A stretch of DNA of 37,398 bases. Origin: a virus. The stretch lies in the IMG/VR virus record IMGVR_UViG_3300012008_000021, positions 1 to 37,398 of that record. One strand, 5' to 3'. This document shows, piece by piece, positions 29,731 through 36,410 of the stretch. The translations under genes were made by a program, and so were the position numbers. The notes beneath the pieces were generated by a model, which was not told the origin of the DNA, searched no databases, and saw nothing but the letters and a program-made list of their open reading frames with translations. Position 1 is the first letter of the stretch. Each line of letters opens with the position of its first letter.

Positions 29731-31574
29731 TGTAGCCTGTCAACTAGAATATAGGTGCCTCGACCTGTGCGGGTGATGTCGCCGTCATGCAGCATCCGGT
29801 ACATCATTTGCTTCGCGGCATCATAGTCGATATCCAGCACGTCGCTCAACATCTTGACCGTCATACGCCCGCCCGCCCGCCGGAACGCCTCAAGCACTTG
29901 GGTACGCTTCTCGGTCGTTTTCACGTCCACGCCTCGGGCATCCGTCGCCGTCCATAAGACATTCTCAAACGTCAGGTTGATCGTCTGATCCTCGATATCT
30001 CGACCCAGGACTGTCATCGCGCCCTCAGATGATAGCCGCTTGCGCTTGACGATGATCGTCGTATCCGCCGAGCCGGTCAGCCCATAGGACCCGTTTATCT
30101 CGGCCATGATGTCATCGGCCCCCGCCTTCCGCGTGTGGTGGATAATCAGCATCGCCACGCCGTAGCCGATAGAGAGCCGCTGTAGGCCAGAGATGGCGTC
30201 GTAATCTTCCTCATATACGCTACGGCCCTTAGATGGCGGCCTAAACCGCTTGAGAGTGTCGATGATGACCATACGCGGCTTGTGAGTCCGTTGTAGCCAC
30301 GTCTCAATCTGTGCTAGGCCGCCTTCGGGCGCTATCGGCCATTCGGTCGCATACGCGACGCCAGGGGCGCCAGCGCCGTCTCCAAGTAGCTGCCGTGTCC
30401 GGTGGAACATACGCACGTCGCCATCCTCAAGCGCCAAGTACAGCACCGGACCGGGTTCGACCGGGTAGCGTTGGAACACCTTACCACCCTTACCGACCGC
30501 CAGCGCCATCTGTAGCGCCGCATAGCTCTTACCCGTCTTGGGCGCTCCGGCGAAGATGGTGGCGCCGACAGGCAACCAGTCAGGGATAATGAGTTTGATA
30601 GGCTTCACGTCAGACGCCAAGAGATTATCGAGGTCCCGCACAGAGGCGATACCCACGGGCCGCGCTTGTGGCTCAGGCTCATCGGCTGGCGCCGTCCGAT
30701 TGATAACCGGCACCGACGGCGAGTGAAGCTCTGTGACGCCTTCTAAGGCCCGATCTATCTCGCGTTGGCCCAGGCGCTCCCATTTATCCGCCCAGCTCGC
30801 ATACAGCGCCGACGCCCGAAAGAGCCGGTCAAGTTGTGTCGGGTCCCGCGTATAAAATGCCATAAACCAAATGAACGCGGCGACGGCTTCGCTGTAAGAG
30901 TCATAGCCTGCGAGGTTGCCTCGGTAAAGCTGCCGGATCGTCTCGCCGTTACTGGCCTGAAATGCCCGGTCAAGGATAATACCGTCGCCTTCTGTTTCTG
31001 CCGCCCGCACCGCCGGGGTGTCGTCAATCTTGCCAGTTGGTTGCCGGTTAGTTGCCGGGAACGTCTGCGCGTACCACGGCGTTAGGTCGGCCTGTCGATC
31101 ATTGATAGTATCGGAGTTCGACGTTTGGCAAACCAGCCGGTCGCCGGTAATACTAAAGAAACGGTCGCGGTCGTATACCTCGACGTTGCCCTTCCGGTGG
31201 CGTGTGCCCTCGATCCGCCCCTTGATCCAAATATGGACGCCCTTACCCGATGGCGTGACTTCGGTGTAGGAGTAGAAGTGATCGATGATCGCTTGGGCTT
31301 CGGGCCGTACGGTTCCGTCCGGTAGGATACAGTCGTCCAGGTCGATCCCGCAGAATGGATCGTCGGCGGTAAAGACGAAACCGAGCCGTGTGCCACGGCG
31401 CTTGGCCGCTTCCGCTACTGCCCACGTCGCCCAGGTCGCCGGGTCGGTCGCGCTGGCGTTACCTTGGCCGTCGAGCCGCAGCGGGACCTTCGTAGGCTTG
31501 CCGTCCCGGGTAATGTAGTCCCAGGCCACCCATTGATCGTATTTCTTGAGTTCCTCGAGCGCGGGCGACTTCAA
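29727..31574 (-). CDS. Primase-helicase fusion
   Basis: 615 residues; TTG start overlapping the preceding stop. N-terminal 1-160 resemble NrS-1/primase-polymerase-like domains (YDQWVAWDYITRDGKPTKVP, catalytic GIDLDD at 76-81, HIWIKG at 114-119, FFSITGDRL at 139-147). Residues 325-530 are a RecA-fold helicase: Walker A GAPKTGKS (343-350), Walker B MVIIDTLKRF (from 435) and IIHHTRKAGADD. The last 80 residues look like a winged helix. The protein would prime and unwind DNA; no polymerase gene is nearby. Confidence 0.85.
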   Translation of the reverse strand: MKSPALEELKKYDQWVAWDYITRDGKPTKVPLRLDGQGNASATDPATWATWAVAEAAKRRGTRLGFVFTADDPFCGIDLDDCILPDGTVRPEAQAIIDHFYSYTEVTPSGKGVHIWIKGRIEGTRHRKGNVEVYDRDRFFSITGDRLVCQTSNSDTINDRQADLTPWYAQTFPATNRQPTGKIDDTPAVRAAETEGDGIILDRAFQASNGETIRQLYRGNLAGYDSYSEAVAAFIWFMAFYTRDPTQLDRLFRASALYASWADKWERLGQREIDRALEGVTELHSPSVPVINRTAPADEPEPQARPVGIASVRDLDNLLASDVKPIKLIIPDWLPVGATIFAGAPKTGKSYAALQMALAVGKGGKVFQRYPVEPGPVLYLALEDGDVRMFHRTRQLLGDGAGAPGVAYATEWPIAPEGGLAQIETWLQRTHKPRMVIIDTLKRFRPPSKGRSVYEEDYDAISGLQRLSIGYGVAMLIIHHTRKAGADDIMAEINGSYGLTGSADTTIIVKRKRLSSEGAMTVLGRDIEDQTINLTFENVLWTATDARGVDVKTTEKRTQVLEAFRRAGGRMTVKMLSDVLDIDYDAAKQMMYRMLHDGDITRTGRGTYILVDRLQ

Positions 31575-31666
31575 TGAGTGTATCTATCGACTAGCCAGGC
31601 AACGGCCATAACGAGGCCCATTGACGCGCCAGCAATACCGACTAAGATGAGAACGAGGGCGATCAT
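31571..31666 (-). CDS. 31-residue membrane peptide
   Basis: ATG overlaps the upstream stop (ATGA) and its own stop overlaps the TTG of the primase-helicase (TTGA). Almost wholly hydrophobic, beginning MIALVLILVGIAGASM and ending with a charged DRYTH tail. Double coupling and composition support translation as a single-pass membrane peptide. Role unknown. Confidence 0.5.
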   Translation of the reverse strand: MIALVLILVGIAGASMGLVMAVAWLVDRYTH

Positions 31667-31905
31667 AGCGCCCCTGGGGGGGATGAGGGGGAGGCTGGAA
31701 TCGAGTCAAAACGATGCTTGTCTTGATGTCCTAGCGGCAGAATGCAAACCCTCAGCGGCGTCAGGCTGGGCGGGGAAATGGCCCCGCAAAATGTCGGTAG
31801 GGCCGCCCATGCATGAAAACCGCCGTGGCCGAGCTTCCAGCCGCAAGCAAGGAACTCGCCGCTTGGCCCGCTTGCGCTAACAACCCCGCAGATGCGATCA
31901 GCCAT
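31663..31905 (-). CDS. Twin CG...C...GH...H motif protein
   Basis: 80 residues; GAGGAG upstream of ATG 31905. Two related units: ICGVVSASG ... LACGWKLGHGGFHAW and FCGAISPPS ... VCILPLGHQDKHRF. The shared pattern C-G-x(10)-C-x3-x-GH-x2-H occurs in small actinophage-like proteins and probably binds two zinc ions. The DNA carries a G8 run in its flanks (CCCCCCC GAGGAG). Confidence 0.58.
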   Translation of the reverse strand: MADRICGVVSASGPSGEFLACGWKLGHGGFHAWAALPTFCGAISPPSLTPLRVCILPLGHQDKHRFDSIPASPSSPPGAL

Positions 31906-32140
31906 CATTTCTCCTCGGGGGGGATGAGGGGGCGGTATATAGCTTACTGTTGAAGTGCGACCAGCCAACCGCCGCCTCAAGCTGGACGGCTATGATCAAT
32001 TCGTGAAAGTCGAGCGCGTGGAGGTTGGCGTCAGGGTCGGGGATAGGGCAGAACGGCGCTGAGAACGCGATAGCGGCGTTTCTCGGCGGTAGTGGGTGTG
32101 GGGGCCAGTAATAGGCGTTAGGACGCGTAGATCGGCTCAT
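31898..32140 (-). CDS. Hypothetical protein, probably leaderless
   Basis: 80 residues; ATG is 6 nt after a TAGAAT box that overlaps the metallophosphoesterase stop. Pro-rich N-terminal half (YYWPPHPLPPRN, APFCPIPDPD), then helix (LHALDFHELIIAVQLEAAVG). No family recognised. The C-terminal codons overlap the next gene by 8 bp. Confidence 0.5.
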   Translation of the reverse strand: MSRSTRPNAYYWPPHPLPPRNAAIAFSAPFCPIPDPDANLHALDFHELIIAVQLEAAVGWSHFNSKLYTAPSSPPRRNDG

Positions 32141-32146
32141 ACGCCG

Positions 32147-32152
32147 ATTCTA
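32147..32152 (-). promoter_or_regulatory. -10 box TAGAAT before gene 32140
   Basis: TAGAAT on the minus strand, sharing the TAG stop of the upstream gene, six bases before ATG 32140. No Shine-Dalgarno at normal distance. Fits the leaderless layout but could be fortuitous. Confidence 0.4.
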
Positions 32153-32989
32153 CCTTAGTAGGTCGAGTGCTTCCACGTTGACCGCCTCAATTACCTTCGA
32201 CCGGGGATGGATTAGGATTGAGGTCCCGCCTAGCTCGTTCGGCGGATACGCCTTCCGCTCCGAATACGTCGTCTCATGTTCGGCGTAGCCCTTGAGGTAG
32301 GAGCCGGTTAGGACGATAACCCGGTGGTGGGCTTGGAGCTTGCGGGCGCCCCAGCCGAAGCCGACGTGATGCAGGGTCCCGCGTCGGTGGACGTGGCCTT
32401 TCAGGAGGATGTCGGCGTCCCACTGGTTGAGCCGCGCCGCCAGGCTATTGATAGCGTTGCCCGGGGTCCCGCCGCCAGTAGCGCCGTGTTCCGCAAAGAT
32501 GACGGGCGAGAACGTGTGCTTGCCGCCGTCGTCAACGATGAGCTTGATGAGCGCCGTCTGTCCCAGGTACGGGACGTTGTGCTTGGTCGCTAGGCGCCGC
32601 GTCAGGTTAGTGAAGTAGTGCCGCTCCAAAACCTGTTCATGGTTGCCTTCGAGTAGGCCCAGGCACTTGCCCCAAATGGGACCGAAGAACTCGTCGGTAA
32701 GGTTGATGATCTCTTGGGCTAGGTCGCCAACGTCGGGCTTGCCTTTATCGTCGCGCCCGATGCGCTGCCAGTCGATCCCGCGCATGGTCCAGCGGGGGTC
32801 GGACGGTAAGATGCAGTCAGCGTAATCGCCCATGCCGAGCCATCTGGCGTTCGGGTCCTTAGCGATGATCTCGACGGTACGCTGTGCCTTTTTGTAGTCA
32901 CAGGCCGTTGCGCCAAGGTGGATGTCCCCAAAGGGAAAGAGCTTGAGGGGGCCGTTACGAACGGTTATCCGGCTGAGAGAGAGTTCGAT
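32150..32989 (-). CDS. Metallophosphoesterase with probable ATC start
   Basis: 279 residues if started at ATC 32989, which stands 6 nt after a perfect GGAGG. No ATG, GTG or TTG occurs in frame between the upstream stop and the first catalytic motif. Motifs of the calcineurin-like family are complete: Asp 22/His 24 in FGDIHLG, GMGDYAD, GNHE, AEHG and KGHVHRRG. Such phage enzymes act as nucleases or phosphodiesterases (SbcD-like) beside recombination genes; here the exonuclease gene is directly upstream. A frameshift from that gene is the alternative. Confidence 0.8.
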   Translation of the reverse strand: MELSLSRITVRNGPLKLFPFGDIHLGATACDYKKAQRTVEIIAKDPNARWLGMGDYADCILPSDPRWTMRGIDWQRIGRDDKGKPDVGDLAQEIINLTDEFFGPIWGKCLGLLEGNHEQVLERHYFTNLTRRLATKHNVPYLGQTALIKLIVDDGGKHTFSPVIFAEHGATGGGTPGNAINSLAARLNQWDADILLKGHVHRRGTLHHVGFGWGARKLQAHHRVIVLTGSYLKGYAEHETTYSERKAYPPNELGGTSILIHPRSKVIEAVNVEALDLLR

Positions 32990-32999
32990 GAGAAACCTC

Positions 33000-33704
33000 C
33001 TACTTGTTTTTGTAGGCTGCCTTCGCCTCGTACAGTCTAAGCGCAGCCTCGAATACTTCCCAGGCGGCATAGGCCCCGGGACCGTCCATGCGGTACTCCT
33101 GAGGCTGGCCGCCGTCACGCGGGACTTGAAGTATGCGTATGCCCTTGACGGGATAGCCCGCCTCGAGCAACAGTCGCCAGTAGGCCGCCACTTGGAATCG
33201 ATGCTCGTCGTAGATGCCGCTCGAAGTCTTGAAGTCGAGTAGCGTCGGTACGCCGTCGAGGTCCCCGTAGAAGTCGATGGTCCCGCCATAGTGGAACGCC
33301 TCGCTTACGAGTTGCTTTTCGAGGAACTTCGGTTTGAGGTCGTAGTCTTTCAGCCACACATTGAACGAGCCGTAAGCTAACGATGCAGTCTCAACCTGTG
33401 CCGGGGTGAAGTCTTTGAGGTCGGGTTCGGCCTTCGACAGTTGAGACTCGATCATGTAGTGGGTGAGGGTCCCGATCTCCGCCGTCTCTTGCGTGTACTT
33501 CCGCTTGTCGATCTGCGTCTCGCGCCCGAGCTTGAACGCCCAATTGACGAGGGCAGGCTTGTCCATCACGCTTAGGACCGTCGTAACACCCGGGACCTTC
33601 GTACCGTCCTTGAGGTAGTAGCTTTGATGGCTCTTGACCTTCGCGCCCAGGTCGGTGCGCGGCGTCGCCGGGGGTCCGGGTTTGGGTTTGGCTATTCTCG
33701 TCAT
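33000..33704 (-). CDS. PD-(D/E)XK exonuclease (RecB/Cas4-like)
   Basis: 234 residues from ATG 33704 (overlaps the previous stop as ATGA; a TAGCGT -10-like box lies 7 nt upstream). Motifs: His 72 in GTLTHYMIE, Asp 144 in GGTIDFYG, the Asp 157-x-Lys 159 of LLDFKTSSG and Gln 171-x3-Tyr 175 in FQVAAYW. All are features of RecB-type nucleases. Probably produces single strands for recombination with the SSB-like protein and RuvC-like resolvase. Confidence 0.85.
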   Translation of the reverse strand: MTRIAKPKPGPPATPRTDLGAKVKSHQSYYLKDGTKVPGVTTVLSVMDKPALVNWAFKLGRETQIDKRKYTQETAEIGTLTHYMIESQLSKAEPDLKDFTPAQVETASLAYGSFNVWLKDYDLKPKFLEKQLVSEAFHYGGTIDFYGDLDGVPTLLDFKTSSGIYDEHRFQVAAYWRLLLEAGYPVKGIRILQVPRDGGQPQEYRMDGPGAYAAWEVFEAALRLYEAKAAYKNK

Positions 33705-33874
33705 GCGTTCAACGCTATCAGACACGCACGACAAACCACGCGGAAGATACCGCCTCCGGCGGGCGCCGTCGGCGGGCAGTACGCTCGAGGCTTATTCCTG
33801 TCGTCCATGAGCCGCAGGCAAGTCGGACACGGCCTGCCCCACCACTTGACGACGTAGCCGCCGCAGAGCGTCAT
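33701..33874 (-). CDS. 57-residue zinc-binding protein
   Basis: ATG coupled to the upstream stop (ATGA) and its stop coupled to the exonuclease start. CGGYVVKWWGRPCPTCLR and VVCRACLIALN supply CPTC and CRAC pairs, giving a zinc-ribbon-like module with a long basic loop. No family recognised. Confidence 0.58.
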   Translation of the reverse strand: MTLCGGYVVKWWGRPCPTCLRLMDDRNKPRAYCPPTAPAGGGIFRVVCRACLIALNA

Positions 33875-34041
33875 TTCCGCAGCCCCGCCTGCACCCGCCG
33901 TATGTCGATCAACTGACAGGTCCGTGAACAGAAGGTCCCGCCCCGGTCATCAGGGATCGGGGTGGCGCATATCGGGCAGCCGCGACGAGCGCCTGTGCGT
34001 ACCTCCCGCTTGACGATCTTGCGGTTAGATGCCCTACCCAC
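33871..34041 (-). CDS. 56-residue Cys-rich protein
   Basis: GTG overlapping the HNH stop, about 10 nt after GGAG. Basic N-terminus (GRASNRKIVKREVRTGARR), then GCPICATPIPDDRGGTFCSR and TCQL: pairs C-x2-C and C-x3-C as in zinc fingers of the C2C2 type with a helical end. Probably nucleic-acid binding. Confidence 0.58.
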   Translation of the reverse strand: MGRASNRKIVKREVRTGARRGCPICATPIPDDRGGTFCSRTCQLIDIRRVQAGLRK

Positions 34042-34597
34042 GGTAGGTGATCTCCGCCAGGCGCACTAGGAACGGTTCGGGGTTATGGCCTTCGCGCCAC
34101 TCTCGTAGGTTGAGTAGTAAGAATAAACCCGGTTCGTGGTCGAACATAGCGTGATGGATGGCGCAGAGGGGTATGCGACTGTCCGTATCGGCGGGTCCCC
34201 CGTCGGCAACAGCATGAATGTGAGCCGCCTCAATCCTTGCGTGTACGTAGGGGCAACCGGAGACTTGGCATACGCCTTTATAGTGTCGCTTGACGGCATT
34301 ACCGAGCCTCGTATGCCTTGGGTCGCGTAGTGATACTTGGCGCCCGTTGATAGGTGGTAGAGCGCCGAGATGTTCGGGGGTAAAGAGGAACGTAGTCACA
34401 TAAGGCTTAGTGTAGGTGGCGCGGCTGGCAGCGTCGGCGGCCTTTCGCTCTGGGGTCATAGCGGCCCGTCTGTCTCGTAGTTGTCGTGCCTTTCGTGCCA
34501 AAAATGCCATCTTTTGCTCCGGGGTCATAGCGGCCACAGCGTCTCGTTGTCGTTGTGCCTGTCGTGCCCCAAATGCCATCTTTTGCTCCGGGGTCAT
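34034..34597 (-). CDS. HNH endonuclease with tandem N-terminal repeats
   Basis: 187 residues from ATG 34597 (ATGA coupling; GTG 34606 also possible). Residues 1-60 hold three copies of a 23-residue unit, core MTPEQKMAFLARKARQLRD; two copies share 36 identical base pairs 69 bp apart. The C-terminal domain is HNH: CQVSGCP, IEAAHIHAVADGG, then PLCAIHHAMFD. The repeats look like basic helices and could grip DNA. HNH nucleases of this type are often mobile or assist packaging. Confidence 0.78.
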   Translation of the reverse strand: MTPEQKMAFGARQAQRQRDAVAAMTPEQKMAFLARKARQLRDRRAAMTPERKAADAASRATYTKPYVTTFLFTPEHLGALPPINGRQVSLRDPRHTRLGNAVKRHYKGVCQVSGCPYVHARIEAAHIHAVADGGPADTDSRIPLCAIHHAMFDHEPGLFLLLNLREWREGHNPEPFLVRLAEITYRG

Positions 34598-34606
34598 AGC
34601 GGCCAC
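34502..34606. repeat. 36-bp perfect direct repeat
   Basis: The same 36 bp occurs at 34502-34537 and 34571-34606, a period of 69 bp (23 codons), encoding the repeated MTPEQKMAF units of the HNH protein. Near identity at DNA level points to recent expansion. A third, diverged copy follows at about 34433-34467. Confidence 0.8.
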
Positions 34607-34704
34607 CCACGGTAGGCCACGGCGAACACGGCTAGAAGTGCCGCTAGGAGAATCGACATACGGCGCGTCTTACGATTGGCGCGTCGGCGCTCATCTTCAA
34701 GCAC
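34594..34704 (-). CDS. 36-residue membrane peptide
   Basis: GTG start, overlapping the previous gene by 8 bp; the stop overlaps the HNH start (ATGA). Basic N-terminus (LEDERRRANRKTRR), then hydrophobic MSILLAALLAVFAVAY. No ribosome binding site, so this is less certain than its neighbours. Confidence 0.42.
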   Translation of the reverse strand: MLEDERRRANRKTRRMSILLAALLAVFAVAYRGWPL

Positions 34705-34795
34705 TACGTTTTAGAAGTGCCGTCACCACGATGACGGCACTAACCCCGAAAAAGGTACCGATCCCAAGGCCCAGGAGATAGGCGGCAGCGATCAC
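34697..34795 (-). CDS. 32-residue membrane peptide
   Basis: GTG coupled to the upstream stop (GTGA). IAAAYLLGLGIGTFFGVSA followed by VIVVTALLKRSA: one membrane helix, with basic residues at the C-terminus. Third of a run of overlapping tiny genes. Function unknown. Confidence 0.48.
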   Translation of the reverse strand: MIAAAYLLGLGIGTFFGVSAVIVVTALLKRSA

Positions 34796-34962
34796 GGTCG
34801 CGTCTCCGGGTCGGTCCACCACCTACCGCCCAGCCGTTCCAGGTTAGGGCAGGCGCGACTGTGCCCGTGATGGCTGGCGCCGCATATCAAACAGACGAAA
34901 GGGCCGTAGGTGCCATGCGGCTCGAAAGCCTCTTGCGCTGCCGGTTGGTCAGTCGTGGTCAT
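34792..34962 (-). CDS. 56-residue Cys/His protein
   Basis: ATG with GGGGAG 7 nt upstream and a TTGACA promoter about 20 nt before that. Core FVCLICGASHHGHSRACPN: C-x2-C, H, H-x-H and C, a compact zinc knuckle-like motif. First gene of this promoter; similar cores occur in many small actinophage proteins. Confidence 0.58.
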   Translation of the reverse strand: MTTTDQPAAQEAFEPHGTYGPFVCLICGASHHGHSRACPNLERLGGRWWTDPETRP

Positions 34963-34988
34963 TGATTCACTCCCCGGGTATGAATTAC

Positions 34989-35017
34989 CCGATACATAAT
35001 TCTACCACGCCTGTCAA
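34989..35017 (-). promoter_or_regulatory. Leftward promoter TTGACA-N17-TATCGG
   Basis: Minus-strand TTGACA (35017-35012), 17-bp spacer, weak -10 TATCGG (34994-34989) preceded by TG. It would start transcription about 20 nt before the Shine-Dalgarno-led gene at 34962. Confidence 0.5.
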
Positions 35018-35261
35018 GTTGATCTTGGGGTCGGCCCCGGGAAAACCTCGTCCCAGGGCCACCCTTACGGCCACTCGTCATTCGCCACGTTCGCGAGGCG
35101 AGAGCCAAGCGACGGTCGCCCGGACGAACTTGAACGATACCCTGACGACACGTCGCCGTGCTTTATGCCTATACAAAGGTATACCCGGATATAACAGAAG
35201 GACCCGGCACCGCCACGACTCGGGCCGAGTCCTTTCTGCGTAGAGGGAAAAGGTAGATAGG
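35018..35261 (-). other. Non-coding region with branched hairpin after SSB-like gene
   Basis: About 244 bp without a convincing gene. Near the SSB-like stop the minus strand can form a long stem AGAAAGGACTCGGC / GCCGGGTCCTTCT. It competes with an inner perfect stem ACTCGG-C-CCGAGT, so two alternative folds are possible. No U-run follows, so it is not a plain terminator. Further along lie AT-richer words (TATACCTTTGTATAGG). Confidence 0.4.
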
Positions 35262-35756
35262 CTAGAAGTCGGTATCGACGGCACCAGCCGCCGCCGGGAC
35301 CGGCGTAACGCTGGCGTCCGGGGTAGCCGCTGGGCGCCGCCCGCGCCTTGGAGCCGCCGCCGCGCCGCTCCGCCGCAACGTCGAAACCTTGAGGTATTGG
35401 CTATCCTCGCTGGGGTACTGGCCGATCACGACGAGTTCCTTGTCGAGCAAGTCCTTTTCGGGGTCGATGGCGTAAAGTTCCTCGAGGCTAAGTTGATGGT
35501 CGAAGCAAGCCTGCGCCAGGGGAACGAGCTTCGACTTTTCGTGCCAAGAGACGCCAGCGTAATACCAAATCCGGGCATCGGCAAGCTCCGGGTCGGTGGG
35601 GACTAGGACGATCTCAAACTGATCCTTGATCGTGCCGTCCTTGGCGGGAAACTTCGTGTTAGGCACACGCCTGATACTGTCGATGGTGACAGTAATCGGC
35701 TCAAGCTCCGGTAGGGTTGGGAAGTCGGAATCGGTGGGTGGGGCAATCAGGGGCAA
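35262..35756 (-). CDS. Single-stranded DNA-binding-like protein
   Basis: 164 residues from TTG 35756 (GGAGG 7 nt upstream), overlapping the previous gene by 10 bp. Beta-rich core (ITVTIDSIRRVP, KDQFEIVLVPTD, WYYAGVSWHEKSKLVPLAQA) with the SKL helix pattern of phage OB-fold DNA-binding proteins. A Pro/Ala/Arg linker and the acidic tip DTDF typical of SSB C-termini follow. Role: protects single strands in replication and recombination. Confidence 0.7.
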   Translation of the reverse strand: MPLIAPPTDSDFPTLPELEPITVTIDSIRRVPNTKFPAKDGTIKDQFEIVLVPTDPELADARIWYYAGVSWHEKSKLVPLAQACFDHQLSLEELYAIDPEKDLLDKELVVIGQYPSEDSQYLKVSTLRRSGAAAAPRRGRRPAATPDASVTPVPAAAGAVDTDF

Positions 35757-35959
35757 GGGGTTTCCTCCATTGTGTATGATCCAATAGGGCCATTGTTCCA
35801 CTCCCAGGCGCCCAGGACGAAGCGTAACCGCTCGTTGCCAGCTTCCTCATAGGTGCAGTCGAGAACTTCCCCTTCGGTGGTTTCGTAATCGTCGGGGAGC
35901 GCGTCGAGGGTTGCAACGCAGCACCGCATTAGACCGCCTTGGCGAATGTAGTAGGCCAT
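35747..35959 (-). CDS. Hypothetical protein, leaderless early gene
   Basis: 70 residues from ATG 35959, which lies 7 nt after a TATACT box without Shine-Dalgarno. A start 27 nt earlier would contain the -10 box and is rejected. Sequence MAYYIRQGGLMRCCVATLDA, DDYETTEGEVLDCTYEEAGN, WEWNNGPIGSYT: beta-rich and acidic. First gene of the leftward early operon. No family recognised. Confidence 0.62.
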   Translation of the reverse strand: MAYYIRQGGLMRCCVATLDALPDDYETTEGEVLDCTYEEAGNERLRFVLGAWEWNNGPIGSYTMEETPCP

Positions 35960-35966
35960 GTCCGAA

Positions 35967-35972
35967 AGTATA
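35967..35972 (-). promoter_or_regulatory. -10 box TATACT of early leftward operon
   Basis: Minus-strand TATACT followed by 7 nt (TTCGGAC) and ATG 35959. No clear -35. Same hexamer and spacing as the late promoter at 23380. It follows directly after the ncRNA terminator, as an independent unit. Confidence 0.6.
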
Positions 35973-36001
35973 CTACCCGCTTGCACCTTAGCCCGGGGAA
36001 C

Positions 36002-36034
36002 AAAAAAACCCCCGCCACCTAAGTGACGGGGGTT
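36002..36034 (-). terminator. Strong intrinsic terminator
   Basis: Minus-strand stem AACCCCCGTCAC with loop TTAG and GTGGCGGGGGTT (12 bp, one G-U pair), followed by a run of T: a textbook rho-independent terminator. It ends the structured transcript starting near 36333 and insulates it from the early operon. Confidence 0.9.
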
Positions 36035-36333
36035 CCTTCTGTCCTGCCGGAGTGCTGAATCCCCGGGCTTATGGACTTCTCAGAGCGAGTACCGCGACGA
36101 GTATGTATTCCTTTCCGGTCCCTCACCAGCAAGCCCCGCGTGTTGCCACGGCGGGTACTGGTTCGGCTGTAGGACGGTGCCTTGTTACCGGGCCACGGAT
36201 TCAAACTGCTCTTGAGCTTGTGAGGGTCCCGTATCGCAGGTTCATAACCTTCGCCGTACTACGGGACCCTCGGTTTATCGTCCGATCCAACCGGCTCCGC
36301 GATCCTCTCGCCCTGTCGGTCTTTTCTTCTGTA
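36002..36333 (-). ncRNA. Candidate structured non-coding RNA (about 330 nt)
   Basis: Bounded by a TTGACA/TAGATT promoter and the strong terminator, with no plausible gene inside. Foldable elements include a 12-bp perfect stem GAGGGTCCCGTA/TACGGGACCCTC (36274-36225) capped by an inner AGGTT-ATG-AACCT hairpin. There is also a stem ACCAG/CTGGT enclosing CCCG(C)CGTG-GCAA-CACGCGGG with a GNRA tetraloop (about 36164-36127), and a CGGTT/AACCG hairpin. It is not a tRNA and does not match any RNA family I can name. Confidence 0.65.
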
Positions 36334-36339
36334 GGTACT

Positions 36340-36368
36340 AATCTACACCCGCCCAGGGCGCTTGTCAA
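36340..36368 (-). promoter_or_regulatory. Leftward promoter of the ncRNA
   Basis: Minus-strand TTGACA (36368-36363), 17-bp spacer and TAGATT (36345-36340) preceded by GGTG. The predicted start is near 36333. It stands back-to-back, 42 bp away, with the rightward promoter at 36411. Perfect -35 in both. Confidence 0.7.
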
Positions 36369-36410
36369 GTGAATAGTGTTAGACATTACGACTAGACAGT
36401 AGCGTGTAGG

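Noticed and set aside
32990-33289. 100-codon extension upstream of the metallophosphoesterase
   Set aside because: It is an alternative frame of the exonuclease gene with implausible composition, and GGAGG marks a start just after the exonuclease stop.
34416-34781. 121-residue plus-strand frame with repeated CRAFRAKNAIFCSGVIAA-like units
   Set aside because: Antisense shadow of the HNH repeats; no promoter or ribosome site.
35078-35284. 68-residue minus-strand frame overlapping the end of the SSB-like gene
   Set aside because: Overlaps a real gene end, has no ribosome site and an implausible composition.
36019-36204. 61-residue frame inside the ncRNA
   Set aside because: Basic, low-complexity translation without ribosome binding site; the segment is better explained by RNA structure between promoter and terminator.
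36180-36260. tRNA-like words (AGTTTGAATCC, mirrored arms) in the ncRNA region
   Set aside because: The arms around the T-loop-like word do not pair, and no cloverleaf with a 7-nt anticodon loop can be drawn; the long 12-bp stem is incompatible with a tRNA.
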